Below are positions 39,431-51,123 of a stretch of DNA of 64,000 nucleotides, one piece after another. A program made the translations under genes and the position numbers. The notes below the pieces were generated by a model, which saw only the letters and a program-made list of their open reading frames with translations, did not search any database and was not told the DNA's origin. The DNA is from Rotaria sordida (taxonomy: Eukaryota; Rotifera; Eurotatoria; Philodinida; Philodinidae): assembly GCA_905250125.1 (NCBI GenBank), contig CAJNOL010000087.1, positions 1 to 64,000 on the forward strand, read 5' to 3'. How positions within the stretch are numbered: position 1 is the stretch's first letter; the number at the start of each line of letters is the position of its first letter.

Positions 39431-40624
39431 TTATCCTAATTTATGCACGATATTCTCTTGACAAATATATCTGAAATAACTTAAAGTTCTTTGTGCTATA
39501 CGTTTAGTTTTAAGTGTTTCTTCACAATAACCTCGTCGCCAACTTTGTCTTGTTTGAACAAATGAATAAACTTCATATAATTGTTCACATGGTATTCGAC
39601 TTTGATGATCACTATCTGTTTCTTTTTCTAATCGATGATTCCATGGAAGATTTTCACAAATGTCTAATCTTTTAATAGAAATCATTGCATAAGGATTACG
39701 AATACTATATATAAGTATTGGTCCAAATGGACGAAATTGAAAAGGAAAAACATCAGTTTTTTGTAGATAACCAATTTTCATATTTAATTCATCATTATTA
39801 TATGAATCAAATATATGAGTAGAATTTTCTTGATAGAAATAAATTTCAATTTGTGGCCAACTTTTATCTTCAGTAAAAACTCTATAAATAAATCCAATTT
39901 GTTTTTTATTAATATATGTGTCATTTACTTGTTGTAATACAAGTTGAAAATTTTTATTAATATCATTTGTGAATTTTTTTTTACTCAATAATGGTAAATT
40001 AAATTCAATAATTGAATGCCATGGTACAATATCATGATGACGTAGAGCACCTAATAAGGTATTTTGTCCAATAAAATAATCAATATTTAATTCAAATAAT
40101 ACAAATTGAACTTTCATAATTAATACAATTAACTCAAAATAGGTACATGATGAAAAATACATATTTTGTAAAATATTATGATTTCTTGAACGAATTTCTT
40201 TTAGATTGTAATCAAAGAACAGACCAAAAGCAGTTAAATGTCTTTGAAGATCAGTATTATCTACAAGTAATTTTTTTGTATATTGATTCAGATATTGATG
40301 AATAAAATTAAATGATAATGATGATGATGAACAAATAGTTTTTGTTCTTTCTAAATAAAGTTCAAATGATTTTGACCAACTTTGTACAATTAATGACCAA
40401 AGTTCATCACGTTCCTTATTATCATTTGTATGAAGAAACTGATCGATTAAATTTGTCATTACAAATGGATCAGATGTATTGTAAATAACAGATTTATGGT
40501 AAATAGTTTGCTTATCAGTCAACAATGATATTGTGAAAAAATGTTTGAATGAAATAATACATGCAATGATAATACAAATAATTAATGAACGTCGACGAAT
40601 AAAAGTTCTGGAACGCCGAAACAT
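39431..40624 (-). CDS. LicD/fukutin-family type II membrane protein
   Basis: Single-exon gene of 397 residues. A basic cytosolic start (MFRRSRTFIRRR) precedes one membrane helix at about 13-32, so the body faces the Golgi/ER lumen. Residues 183-205 match the core of the LicD/fukutin nucleotidyltransferase family (YFIGQNTLLGALRHHDIVPW). Members of this family transfer phosphocholine or ribitol phosphate to glycans. The acidic cluster that normally follows the PW pair (D-D-D-x-D) is here H-S-I-I-E, so the usual metal-binding aspartates are missing. The later part (SWPQIEIYFY, FPFQFRPFGP) fits the family's C-terminal half. It is either a divergent enzyme or a non-catalytic member; the substrate cannot be told. 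Confidence 0.8.
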   Translation of the reverse strand: MFRRSRTFIRRRSLIICIIIACIISFKHFFTISLLTDKQTIYHKSVIYNTSDPFVMTNLIDQFLHTNDNKERDELWSLIVQSWSKSFELYLERTKTICSSSSLSFNFIHQYLNQYTKKLLVDNTDLQRHLTAFGLFFDYNLKEIRSRNHNILQNMYFSSCTYFELIVLIMKVQFVLFELNIDYFIGQNTLLGALRHHDIVPWHSIIEFNLPLLSKKKFTNDINKNFQLVLQQVNDTYINKKQIGFIYRVFTEDKSWPQIEIYFYQENSTHIFDSYNNDELNMKIGYLQKTDVFPFQFRPFGPILIYSIRNPYAMISIKRLDICENLPWNHRLEKETDSDHQSRIPCEQLYEVYSFVQTRQSWRRGYCEETLKTKRIAQRTLSYFRYICQENIVHKLG

Positions 40625-40941
40625 AATTAATGTTTTTGTTTTAGTTTGACTTTTCTATTTTAATTAATGTACTTTTTTTTCCATTTTTTTCGGGTGTTCT
40701 AAATGTTCATATTCATTCATGCGTAATGTACGCGTCATTTTTTTCTTTGACATCTATTCGTACTTTTATTTCGTTTCGTTATGGGTGGACGCATTCGATG
40801 AGGGAAAAATATGTCATATTGTAATAATGACAATGCAGACGGATAATTAAAGACAAAGAATAATCATGATATTTTAATTAACTTTTTTTATTTCGGATGA
40901 TCAAGTTCATAAAAATCAAACAAACTATTAATTATATATAT

Positions 40942-41910
40942 AGTCCACGCCCATTGAAAGTATACCCTTCGAGTTTTTTGTTTTTTATTAATATACGTTT
41001 TTTATGTATTAACCTACTATATATAGGAGGAAAGCCCGAAATGCGCTGCATCTTTTGGTATATTTACATTGACCATCAAATGCAGTTTGAAGTATAAAAA
41101 GTGTATCAGAAAAAAAAGTGACATTTTTTCTTTTACCAAATTTTGGGTATCCGTATTGGTATAATATTTTTTATTTCGCATATATCTCGGTTTAGGTAAA
41201 TGATAAAATGTTGAATTTTTTCCAAAAGATGCGCCATGAAAAGCTCTACAAAACCTGCATGATCGAATTCTTTTTTTATCTGCTCTGGTGGTTTTTCTGA
41301 TACTCACAATGAAACAACTTACATAGCAGTATCACTTCTCATCATGTAGAAAACGTTTCGAGGACTTCTCTGATTCACTATAGGACTTGGTCTATACAAG
41401 TTTTGTAGAGCTTTGGACGGCATACCTTTTTGAAAAAAAAATTCCATATTCCGTCATTTTCTCAAGTCGAGATATATGGCGATCAAAATAGTCTTCCAAC
41501 AGTTCCAGTATGATGGTGAAGTGACACTGGCATGTAATTTGTTTATTTTGAGTATCAGAAAAATCACTAGAACAGGTAAAAAAAAAAAGAATTCGATTAT
41601 GCAGCTTTTGTAGAGCTTTTCACGGCGCATCTTTTGGAAAAAAATTCAACGTTTTATCATTTACCTAAGTCGAGATATATGCTAAATAAAAAATGTTATA
41701 ACATTATGAACACTGTGGCAAAAAATAAAAAGAGACTTTTTCTTCTAATACACCTTTCATACTTTAAACTGCATTTGATGATCAATGTAAATATACCAAA
41801 AGATGCAGCGCATTTCGGACTTTCTTCCTATATATAGTGGTTGATAGATAAAAACGTATATTAATAAAAAACAAAAAATTCGAAGAGTATACTTACAATG
41901 GGCGTGGACT
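40942..41910. mobile_element. ~970-bp terminal-inverted-repeat element
   Basis: Arms of about 370 bp run inward from AGTCCACGCCCATTG at the left and its complement at the right. Matching inner blocks include CGAAATGCGCTGCATCTTTTGG and AGATGCGCCATGAAAAGCTC. A third, shorter copy of the TTGTAGAGCTTT block sits in the centre (41398-41450). The flanks are TATATA on both sides, so a TA or TATATA duplication is possible. The two arms give mirror-image spurious frames; no transposase. Confidence 0.8.
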
Positions 41911-43405
41911 GTATATAATAATTAATATTTAAACTTTAATTATTAATTATTTACAATGTAATGCTTAAATACAAACTATAGTTTTAAGTTGTTTTGATAG
42001 ATGAGAATAGAGTCGTTCTAGCCATATCACAAGAATTAGTTTTTGATTGTAACAGTTAAGAATAAATCTTTATTTTGTTCTTTTCTCATTTGCTATAACA
42101 CAAATTTTTAAATAATAAATTGTAGAAATGAAGAAATTATTATTAGAAAAATCATTGATTAATTTTTCTATGTGAATTATTTAATTATAAACTCAACAGG
42201 ATTACGTTTATAAATGCTCGAATTATAAAATAACATATTTTATTAGAATTTTTCTGAGTCATATTATTAACTTTCACAAAGTAGTTATTTGATTTGACTC
42301 ATAGGGGTTGTTCTTTGAGTATGTCTAGTTTAGTACTTTTATGAAGGCTTGTAATATGAGTAATATATTTCTTTACGACGTATGACAGAAATCAATTGCG
42401 TCATTTCGAATTTTGTATATTTCTAAGTCCTATGACATATAATTACTAATGATTTCCCTCAATTTCAAAAATTTATGTAACACTTTCAAATAAATGTATA
42501 GCTAAAGTAAAATGAACAAAAAATTCTTTATTGATATTATTCACTTTGTCTAAATTTGACATATTAATAATACTTGGTGTAAGATAAAAATATGTTTGAA
42601 CATAATAAAAAACAAAAAAATAAGTTTAGAGTAGAATGTAGATATTTGCATGATAATTACTCTCTTTTTTTGGCGTGTGTTATTTTTTTGATCCATGCAA
42701 GAATTATTACTTGGTTTCTATAATGCTTGTTTTTTTACTTCTTTCATTTTGTAAAATCAGAAAGAATATTTTATATCGAAAAAAAAATTGAATTTTTTGC
42801 GTTTGATGCTTTACAACTTTAGTGTTTGGACATTGAAATATATTGTTGATTCTTCCAATAGTATAGAATATTTTACCATTCTGTTCGGGAAAAAAAGGGC
42901 AAAAAATGTATTATTTTTCACCTTAAAATGCACTTCAGTGACATTTTACTGTTCTAGAATCTTTCGAAGGGAGTAAGTTGAGAAGAGCAACAGATGAAAG
43001 TGTATGATGCTTTTATGCATTTTGTTTTCTTGCATATAACGATGTTTGTATTATTTGTTCTGTACGGCCGAAAATAACAAGCAACTGAAGAATAAAAAGA
43101 AAAAAAAGAAAAAAAAAGAAAAAATCGTAGATGACGTCAAAGAAAAAGAAATATGACTCGAAATAAACACATAGTGTGCACATAGACATGCGGAATTACC
43201 TACGCAGTCAGATTTTTCTGCTACCCCCTTTTGCGTCGATCTATGTATACAAGAATAATAAAAAGAACGCAAGAGAGGTGTGTCTCAGCGTTTATTCTAT
43301 GCTTTTCCATTGTTTCTTAACTTTGTAATATACAACATTGCATCATTGACAATTTTCAAATTCACATATTTAGTGTTTTTTACATTTTACTAACATATTT
43401 TTATC
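41911..43405. other. Intergenic region upstream of the mitochondrial carrier
   Basis: AT-rich, no supported exon on either strand. An A-rich tract at 43090-43125 and poly-T tracts are present. Presumably includes the promoter of the carrier gene. Confidence 0.55.
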
Positions 43406-44404
43406 ATGGCTTTGGATTTTGGCTTTGGTTTTATAGCTGGTGTGACTGGTACAGTTGCTGGTTATCCATTTGATACAGTAAAAGTTCGTCTTCAAACACA
43501 AACACTCAGTCATCGTTTATATTCTGGTTCATTAGATTGTTTTATTAAAATTGCAAAACAAGAATCAGTATTAGGTTTTTATAAAGGCATGTCATCACCT
43601 ATGTTTGGTGTTGCAATTATTAATGGTGTTGTATTTTCTGTTCAAAATGCTTCAAAAAATTTATTTGATGATCCTGACTCATATAAAGCATTAGCAGTAA
43701 CAGGTGCTATTGCTGGTAGTGTACAAGCTTTTATTTGTTCTCCAATTGAACTTGTTAAAACACGTTTACAAATACAAGGTATTGGACAACAAAGAAAATT
43801 ATTTACATTAACAACTCATTTATATAATGGTCCAATTGATTGTTTAAAAAAATCTTATAACAGACGAGGTTTTCGACATGGTGTTATGCGTGGTTTATCG
43901 ATGACACTTGCACGTGATATTCCATCGTTTGCTGCTTATTTTCCAGCATGGAAATTTTTTGTTACACATGTTTCTCCAACGGGTAGAGAAGTAGATATGC
44001 CTATGTACATGAGTTTATTAGGTGGTGCTTTTACTGGTACTGTTGCTTGGACAGTATCATATCCATTTGATGTTATTAAAAGTCGATACCAAGCAGAAAA
44101 AGATCATGTTTATAAAGGTGTATGGGATTGTGCAGTTAAATCACTTCGTACTGAAGGATGGCGAGTATTTACTCGAGGTTTTTTACCGTGTACTCTTCGT
44201 GCTATTCCAACAAATGCATTTACATATCCAGTTTATGCACTTTTAAAACAAACATTTGACTCATCACAAGATGATGATGACTCATCAATGATAACAAAAA
44301 CTGCTACAACCACTACTAAACCTGTTATTATACCACAATCATTATTACCGACAGAAGTTTCATCAACGAAAGCGAAATCGATTACTCCAATGCAATCCAT
44401 ATAA
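43406..44404 (+). CDS. SLC25A29: Mitochondrial carrier, SLC25A29-like (basic amino acid/carnitine type)
   Basis: Intronless gene for a 332-residue inner-mitochondrial-membrane carrier. The three tandem carrier repeats show their signatures PFDTVKVRLQ (residues 21-30), PIELVKTRLQ (113-122) and PFDVIKSRYQ (220-229), each followed by a matrix helix and a G-x-x-x-G-type helix. The N terminus MALDF, KQESVLGFYKGMSSP and TEGWRVFTRG blocks are those of the SLC25A29/45/48 branch, whose characterised members move basic amino acids or acylcarnitine. After residue about 287 there is a Ser/Thr-rich tail of 45 residues that is not part of the fold. The ATG chosen is the family start. Assignment to A29 rather than A45 or A48 is by eye only. 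Confidence 0.88.
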   Translation: MALDFGFGFIAGVTGTVAGYPFDTVKVRLQTQTLSHRLYSGSLDCFIKIAKQESVLGFYKGMSSPMFGVAIINGVVFSVQNASKNLFDDPDSYKALAVTGAIAGSVQAFICSPIELVKTRLQIQGIGQQRKLFTLTTHLYNGPIDCLKKSYNRRGFRHGVMRGLSMTLARDIPSFAAYFPAWKFFVTHVSPTGREVDMPMYMSLLGGAFTGTVAWTVSYPFDVIKSRYQAEKDHVYKGVWDCAVKSLRTEGWRVFTRGFLPCTLRAIPTNAFTYPVYALLKQTFDSSQDDDDSSMITKTATTTTKPVIIPQSLLPTEVSSTKAKSITPMQSI

Positions 44405-45414
44405 TGTGAAAAAAAAGCTTTTTAGTCTTCTTGATCTGATTTCTTAAACTTATTGATGTCAGATGGTAAATTAGATTTATATTTTCAAGATATATAAGAC
44501 GTTACATATCCACTGCTCAGTTTTTTAGTTGTCCCTTCTATTCATGACCGCGTCTAATGTACATAAAATTACTGTTTGTAATCGTTTTCGTTTCTTTCTA
44601 TTTCTTTTTTACCGGTTCATTGTGACTCGTACATAACATGTGACGTTGTAAATTTGATTTTATGATTAATATATAATTTTAAAACAAATTGCAAAAATAT
44701 TTCTTTATACAATGGATAAGAAAATTTTTGAAATCAAAGTTCAATTAAAAGATTATCTGAAAAGCTTAATCTTTTTTGTTGTTCTCAATATATTATAACT
44801 ATTGATGATCAATAGAACACTATAATTTATATTCAATGATAGATATACAGAATAAAACGTGGAAATTCTGGAGGTCTTTTGGTCAATGAAAACAATAGCT
44901 TTTTTTCTACTGTTTATTTACTAGTTCGCTCAGAGTTTTTAATAGGAATTTGATCAAAAGTAATCACCTAGAATCAGAATTTCACAATCTTTCTAACTAT
45001 ATACTCAAATTTTTTACCGGTTTAAAGTTTGGTCATTGAGTGCAAACTTTTGACAGAAACGACGTCTATACAGAATTTTTCATCTAGTTCAGTTTTGTAT
45101 TTTGATCGGAACTAGAAGAAAGTCTTTTCATATATACTCAATTCGTTTGTCGTTTTAGTGATTACTATCAACCATCGAAATCTATTGCATTCTAAATAAC
45201 AAAATTCAAACAAAACGAATTTTTTTTGAAAAATGTTGTCTCATGTAAAGAGTAACTGTTCGAAAACCGTTTATAGGTTTTGATTCTCTTAAGTTCTAAC
45301 TTACCTTAATTCGTGATTTAGTAGAAAATAGAATTCTATATAACACTAGAATATCAAAACTAACCCAAATTCTCATTTAGAGAATTTATGAATGACAGAA
45401 AAAAGCCTATTTTG
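44405..45414. other. Intergenic region entering the repeat zone
   Basis: No gene. After about 44860 the text has the character of the dispersed repeats (TTTGGTCATTGAGTGCAAACTTTTGAC, GTTTTGATTCTCTTAAG) but no closed element could be delimited. Confidence 0.5.
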
Positions 45415-46532
45415 ACTTACGAGGAAAATCTTCCAAATGATATTTCTCTTTTGAGTCAAGACTGTATGTATTGTATAGATCTGAATGAGCTATAAATACC
45501 ATGAAAAGAGTTCGTGTTCTTAGTTTATTGCTGCGCAGATACTGTATCTTTACAATATTTTTATAAATTAATACCGTGCTAACAGAAAAAGTGATTTTCG
45601 AGTTTCGACTTGAAACTGTGCAAAAATAGGTCTTAAGGAGAGCAGTTTATTGTGAGAGTTTGAAGCCTTTTGATGTGCTTCTAATTATCTTGAAATAAGA
45701 CCATCAAATCTGCGATTGTATGCCTCATCGCTGAAAGCGATATCGTCGAAAAATAATATCGTCGAAACTCGCGCTGAAACAAACATTATCGAAAAGAAAG
45801 ATCGCCGAAATACTGCTTGTCGATACGAAGTTCATCGAAATGCAGATCGTTGAATTCATTTCGATCATCTACTAGCTTATAAGAGTTAACACTGAATCAG
45901 GTTAGTGACTAATTTAACGCCGTTCCTAAGTAAAGCTAGTAGCTGACATTGTCAACTTGGTTTCTAACTTGATCAAGTTAGTAGCTAACTTGATTCCTAA
46001 CTTATTATATCACTCAAGTTAGTTGTTAACTGGTCGATTCGATCGTTGGCATAAAAATTGCCAATAGCCATATCGTCAAGAGTGACACCGCCGACAATAC
46101 ATATAGTCGATAGTCACGTTGCCGAAATGCAGTTCGCCGAAGTTCGGCGATCCGCATTTCGACGATGTGGCTTTCGGTGAAGAGCATACTGACCAAATTT
46201 GCTGGTTTATATGAGTGATATAAAAGACACACTATTAGCATAGTTGTATCTTAGGATAGGAACAGTGACAAGATCTGAAACTATTCTCGCTAAGATCTGT
46301 CTCTATCTATGCAAACTTTCAAGTCGAAATTCGAAAATCCTGTTTTCTGGTGTTCGTGAGGGAAAACCACGACATTCTGCTAAAAAAATACCGCAAAAGT
46401 GTGGTATCTCTGTAGCAAGAAGCTGAGTGTTCGAACTCTTCTCAAGGTATTCATAGCTCGTTTGGATCTACACAATACACGTAGTTCTGATTCAAAAGCG
46501 ACTGAACAGTTGGAAGACTTTCCTCATTAGTG
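45415..46532. mobile_element. Foldback element, second copy of the SMC6-intron-20 family, with an insertion
   Basis: Left end ACTTACGAGGAAAATCTTCC matches, inverted, the right end CACTAATGAGGAAAGTCTTCC, and the arms continue for over 200 bp (GATCTGAATGAGCTATAAATACC against GATCCAAACGAGCTATGAATACC). The centre matches 28830-29050 but is split near 45735 by about 440 bp of unrelated sequence that resumes at 46180 (GAGCATACTGACC). Confidence 0.8.
45735..46178. repeat. Inserted block of short TATCGTCGAAA-type repeats
   Basis: Contains many degenerate units of the form ATCGTCGAAA, GCCGAAATGC and TCGCCGAA on both flanks and a central palindromic run of AAGTTAGTAGCTAACTTG-type units. It interrupts the foldback element, so it is a later insertion or an expansion. 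Confidence 0.6.
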
Positions 46533-46580
46533 TAAAGAAAATTTTTGATAAATATTTGCTCACACATAATCAGTCGTAGG

Positions 46581-49500
46581 TAAGGGGAAACATGACACTT
46601 TTGTATTTTAAACTACGTTAAAGCACCTAAAGTACCCTAAGGTACGATAAAGTATCATAAAGTACTTTAAAGTACCTTTCAAATATCAGAACGATCTAAC
46701 TGCTCGATATGATCCATAACATATTTGACAAAGGGTCAATGCTTTTATATTCTTGTAGTAAAAAATTGTAATCACATTCATCGGATTGCAATGTACAGTG
46801 ATTTTTGTAAACTAGTAATGTAATCTAGGTGACCGAAGTTACAATTACGTTATTGAGTAACTGTTAATTGAAAATACATCGCCATAATTTCTTGGCATGT
46901 GAAGGGTATTTCATGAATATGACGATTTTTGATAAGGGTTGACAAAAGGTAATCGGAATCAAGAAATCTAAATCTGTCATCCGTGAAGCAGTCGAAAGAC
47001 CGTTTTGCCATAGTTTCACTCGTCCTTCTCTTAAAATGCTCACTTCGCCACCTTCTCATTCACTGACCTTCAGGTCGCCACTGCGTCGCCTCTTCAATGA
47101 CCTAGGATACAAAGCTTTTAGCGCAATTTCTTAGGAGTCGAAATGTAGAACTCACATATGCTCTTTAGCTTCATTATCCTGATACAAAAGCGGCAAAGTG
47201 AAAATCTCTCGTAGACTACGGTTGTTTTCCCAGATAATCGACCATTAGAGAAATTATCTATCCTATTTATCTGTGCATATCGAAGAGAATTTCTCACACT
47301 GGCACTCTATTTTTCGTTTACCTTGTTGCTGATGAGCTCGTTATTATTTTTTTCGTATTTCGTTTTTCTTAATTTAACCCTCTTATTATTCTAAGCTTTG
47401 AATTAACTAGTAAATAAACCTGTTGGACATACCCATTATATCTGCAGCAGCAGCAAGTCTCATCGTGCTATTGTATATCTCAATAAACTCAGAAATACTG
47501 ATATGTATTATTTTCTAAAGTTAAAACTTACTCAGTTCATGCTTTTTATATTGATCATTTGAGGACTGTGACAAAATCAATTTATCGTTACTCATCATCT
47601 TTGACATCTTGAATATAAATTTTTATCTGCACAAAAATCAAAACCTATACAATTTCAAACATTTACAAACGTATTCCAGCCGTTTAAGTTTCCAGAAAGG
47701 CTTTTGAATCTTCTAGAATAAATAATTTGGAACAGTCTAAGTCTCGTTTTGAATGCCGTTCAGCTCTGTTTTCTGTTGGTTAGTAACTCTGAGAAAAAAG
47801 TTTGACGTTGTTGTCTTCAGCTCCTAAGATCTGTAATTTATAGGAAGAAGTCGAAAAACTTCGATTTAAAATTCTATTCACTATTTTCTTCGAAAAGCGA
47901 TGTAAATTCAACAAAACAGATGTTTTTTAATACATTTTTTCAAGTACGTGTAACAGTTACTAGTTCTTTTACTTCATAAGATCAAATAAAGTGCATTTAA
48001 TACATATAAGCAGGTTCACAAAACAAAATACAAAAAACTATATAACAAGATCTAAATGAATAAGTATGATTTATGTGTTTTTATTAAACACATAAACAAT
48101 GTGTTGTTTATTTATTATGGATTTAATCGAATACATCTAGAGTTGATCAAAAACGGACTAGCATTGAACTAGTGTTCGACGTTAGCTGTAGTTGCTGGAA
48201 TTAAATAAAGTGATCAAGCGAAATTTCGTAAGACAGGGTAGATGAATCGTCACATTCACATTGTCTCATTCTCATTTTCTTGTAGAAAATCTTGATTTGC
48301 TTCACGGTGAGGCGAGGCGGTATCATTCGGCAGTTTTCGGATCTCTAATCCAAATCTGGAATCGGTTTCTCAAAACTCATCACCCCGATTTCCTGACAGA
48401 GAAAGAGGGATCCACGAAAAACAAATTTAATCCATTTTACTTTTATGCTTTGAAACCTATCAGAGCGTTTAGTCTCTTTACTATCTTTAGATCCTCTTAG
48501 TACCTTTAGTATGTTTAGATCACTTTAGTATCTTTAGTCATTTTAGTACGCTTAGTCACTGACACCTTACAGGCACTAAAAAGACCTAATGGAACGAAAA
48601 GTACTAAAGGGACTGAAAGGTCTAAAGATACTAAAGGGACAAAAATGACCTAAAAGCGCTAAAGAGCTAAAGTTACTAAAGAGACTAAAGGGATTAAAGG
48701 AACTAAAGGTACTGAGTACACTCAAATAGCCTAACATATCCGTCAGGTGTGTAAGCATAAAAGGAAAACGGAATAAAATTATTTTCGCGTGGAACTATGC
48801 AGAAGAAGAGTATTTGAGAGAAATGTTGATTTTTTTTTACAAAGTTTGATAAAAAGCTTTCGTAGTTGAGGAATTCAAGTTTATGATCAGTTTCTCAAAA
48901 TTGTGTTCTTGGTTTTTTCGTGGAAGATAAGCTACTTTAGGATAGTTATCAGTTCTTTTTAATTTTGACCAATGGTACCGGGGGTAGAGATAACTCACAC
49001 GAGGAATGAAGTACACAATTTCGAGAAACTGATTACAGATTCGAACTACTCGACCTCCATTACCTTTGGTCAAACTTTATAAAAAAAATCATTATTTTCT
49101 CAAGAAAAAACCCTTTCCTTAGTGAAAAAGCCAAGTACCCAATTTGAGAAACTGATTTAAAATTCGGATTCCCGAACTCCGAAAATCTGTAGTCGGATTT
49201 TAACAACTGATTAACTTAACATTATCGCTATGTATAAAATGCAAATGGAGAAAAAAATCTGTACTTGAACTTCAATTTTTTTAAAGTTAAAATTTGCTAC
49301 TTTAACTTTTAACGTTTAAAGTATGATACTTTAAAGTTTAAAGAATCCTACTTTAACTTGAACTACTTCATCAAACCTTTTTTAAAGTCAGAGTGCCATT
49401 TGTATTCTTGTTATTGGATTTGATGTGTTTGAAAAAGTTAGATTCTATGAGAAAGCGTTTTGAATAGATCCTCAGATCAGAACTAGAACCGATCTTGTTA

Positions 49501-49768
49501 ACTTCCAGATATAAGTAGAAAAATTAATTATGAAAAACACACAAGTACAAATAAGTGCATAGAAGTGCCTTGAAGTATGTTAAAGTATGATAAAATACAT
49601 TAAAGTACATTGAAGTATATTGCAATGCATTAAAGTACGGCAGAGTATTCTAAAGTATCTTAAAGTACGATGAAGTATGTAAAGTATCTTCAAGTTTGTT
49701 GACGTACCTTAAAGTACATTAAAGTATGGTAAAGTACGTGAAGTATGAAGTATTATGTTTTCCTCTTG
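46581..49768. mobile_element. ~3.2-kb hAT-type element with nested foldbacks
   Basis: Flanked by a perfect 8-bp direct repeat GTCGTAGG (46573-46580 and 49769-49776). The ends are imperfect inverted repeats, TAAGGGGAAACATGACACTT on the left and CAAGAGGAAAACATAATACTT-like on the right strand, similar to the CAAGGGGGAAAC end of the 257-bp element at 16577. Degenerate units of the type TTAAAGTAC lie just inside both ends (46605-46680; 49555-49750). No intact transposase frame was found; the interior is non-coding and includes the repeat shared with 26750-27060 and the foldbacks at 48.3-49.2 kb. Confidence 0.75.
48326..49200. repeat. Nested foldback cluster with CTTTAGTAN tandem units
   Basis: Outer arms: TTTTCGGATCTCTAATCC plus GGTTTCTCAAA at the left return inverted at 49140-49195. 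Inside, 48450-48720 is a giant hairpin of short repeats: TTTAGTATC units on the left arm and CTAAAGATA/CTAAAGGGA units on the right arm. 48828-49092 is a further foldback with ACAAAGTTTGATAAAAAG at the left and CTTTGGTCAAACTTTATA at the right. Confidence 0.65.
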
Positions 49769-49904
49769 GTCGTAGGATAGAAAAAAAAATTGAACAAATA
49801 TATAGAAAGAACATTAAATTCTGATTCTAAATCAATGTGTTTAAATCTTTCGTAAAAATCTAAGTAAAAAATTTAATTGTACAATTATTGTATTAATAGA
49901 GCTT

Positions 49905-50761
49905 TTGTTGCTTTTCGTCACTACACACTACCAATCCAAATCGATGCAATTTCCTACCATAATCACTTGGTCCTACTATTAATACAGGAAAGCTCTGTCA
50001 GTTCAATTTATAGGTGACATCAGCATGTAACCGTGTTGAAGTGGAAGCAATTTTCAATAACCTTTTCGTTGATATAAAAATCCTAAATTTATTGCAATCA
50101 TCTACCACGTTTTGATCATCATCAATACCGTCTTCATAATTAACATTATATGAAAGAATAAATGGCTTATCGTCAGTTTGCGGCACTGTAGTTTTTTCAA
50201 TACACAAAGATTTTAATTGTCCCTAGCTTAAAGTTGAAGCGTCAAATTTCTTTTTACACAATAGAACCAAATAATTTTTTAATTGACTAAACGTAATCTT
50301 AAAATTGTTCTCTTCTAATATTTCATATATTTTCTTGGGTTTTAATTTTAAATCAAATAATTCTTCAATATTTTCTTTTTCTTCTTCAGGAAAACCTTTG
50401 CATCGATTTGAATTGATATGATCATGTTCATTTGCTGAACGAAATAATACTATTTGATCGCTATCATTTGGATAGTGTAGGTATATTGCTGCAGCACATC
50501 GTCTACCACGAAATTGTACTTGATTACAGCGATAATGAACTTTAGTTCCATCATGACCTTTGTTAGTATAATATCGACTCCATTGTTTTTCTTGTTTAAT
50601 TGCCATTTGAGCTTCATTATCATCAGAAAAAATGTTGTCTTTAATCCAGTGAAGCTTACGTCAAACTTTTTTCCTTTCTTGAATATCTTGCTGATTGATA
50701 TCCTTTCATCATCTGATTCTGATGAGCTTTCATATCGTTGTGTCGCCATAAAATTCGTCAT
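49905..50761 (-). pseudogene. MULE-type transposase relic with FLYWCH/WRKY-GCM1-like zinc-binding domain
   Basis: Minus-strand remnant of a Mutator-like transposase. The start (MATQRYESSSESDDERISI) lies at about 50750; a frameshift near 50655 separates it from the DNA-binding domain at 50606-50400, which has the C-x-C/H-x-H layout (HYRCNQVQFRGRRC ... ANEHDH). A following helical stretch ends at a stop at 50223. The continuing piece at 50210-49910 carries the family block STKRLLKIAS...LHADVTYKLN, then a TGA where a Trp codon is usual, then FPVLIVGPSD and FGLVVCSDE. The catalytic C-terminal part is missing. At least one frameshift and two stops make it inactive. Confidence 0.8.
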
Positions 50762-51123
50762 AATTGATTAATTCAAAATAAACTTTCAGTGACAGATATA
50801 TATATATATATATAAATGAGAGGGTGTGAAAACTCATTAGAAAGTGCCAAACAGAAAAGAACTCTCTAGAAAACAATACAGATCATATGTAAAAGAAACA
50901 GTAAGAGAAAGATAGAAATAATTATATCAGAATATCCTTGAAGAAAACATGCACCTATTCATGGATGACATCAGAACGAAAGAAAATATAGGTGGAATAT
51001 ATATATGTTACAATACCAGTTTAATGTTGATAGAAGGAAAGCAAGAGAGAAAACGTATACGCCATAACACCATAAAAAAATTCTTCGTATCTTACACAAC
51101 CGTACTTTGTCTTTATTCGAAAT
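50762..51123. other. Spacer with TA microsatellite
   Basis: No gene supported; a TA tract at 50797-50815 and repeat-like sequence leading into the next foldback. Confidence 0.5.

Noticed and set aside
41017-41837. Mirror-image frames reading FHLMVNVNIPKDAAHFGLSSYI
   Set aside because: Again arms of an inverted-repeat element, with no transposase or domain.
46850-48500. Transposase inside the 3.2-kb hAT-type element
   Set aside because: Open frames there are short, on both strands, and show no hAT dimerisation or catalytic motifs; the element appears non-autonomous.
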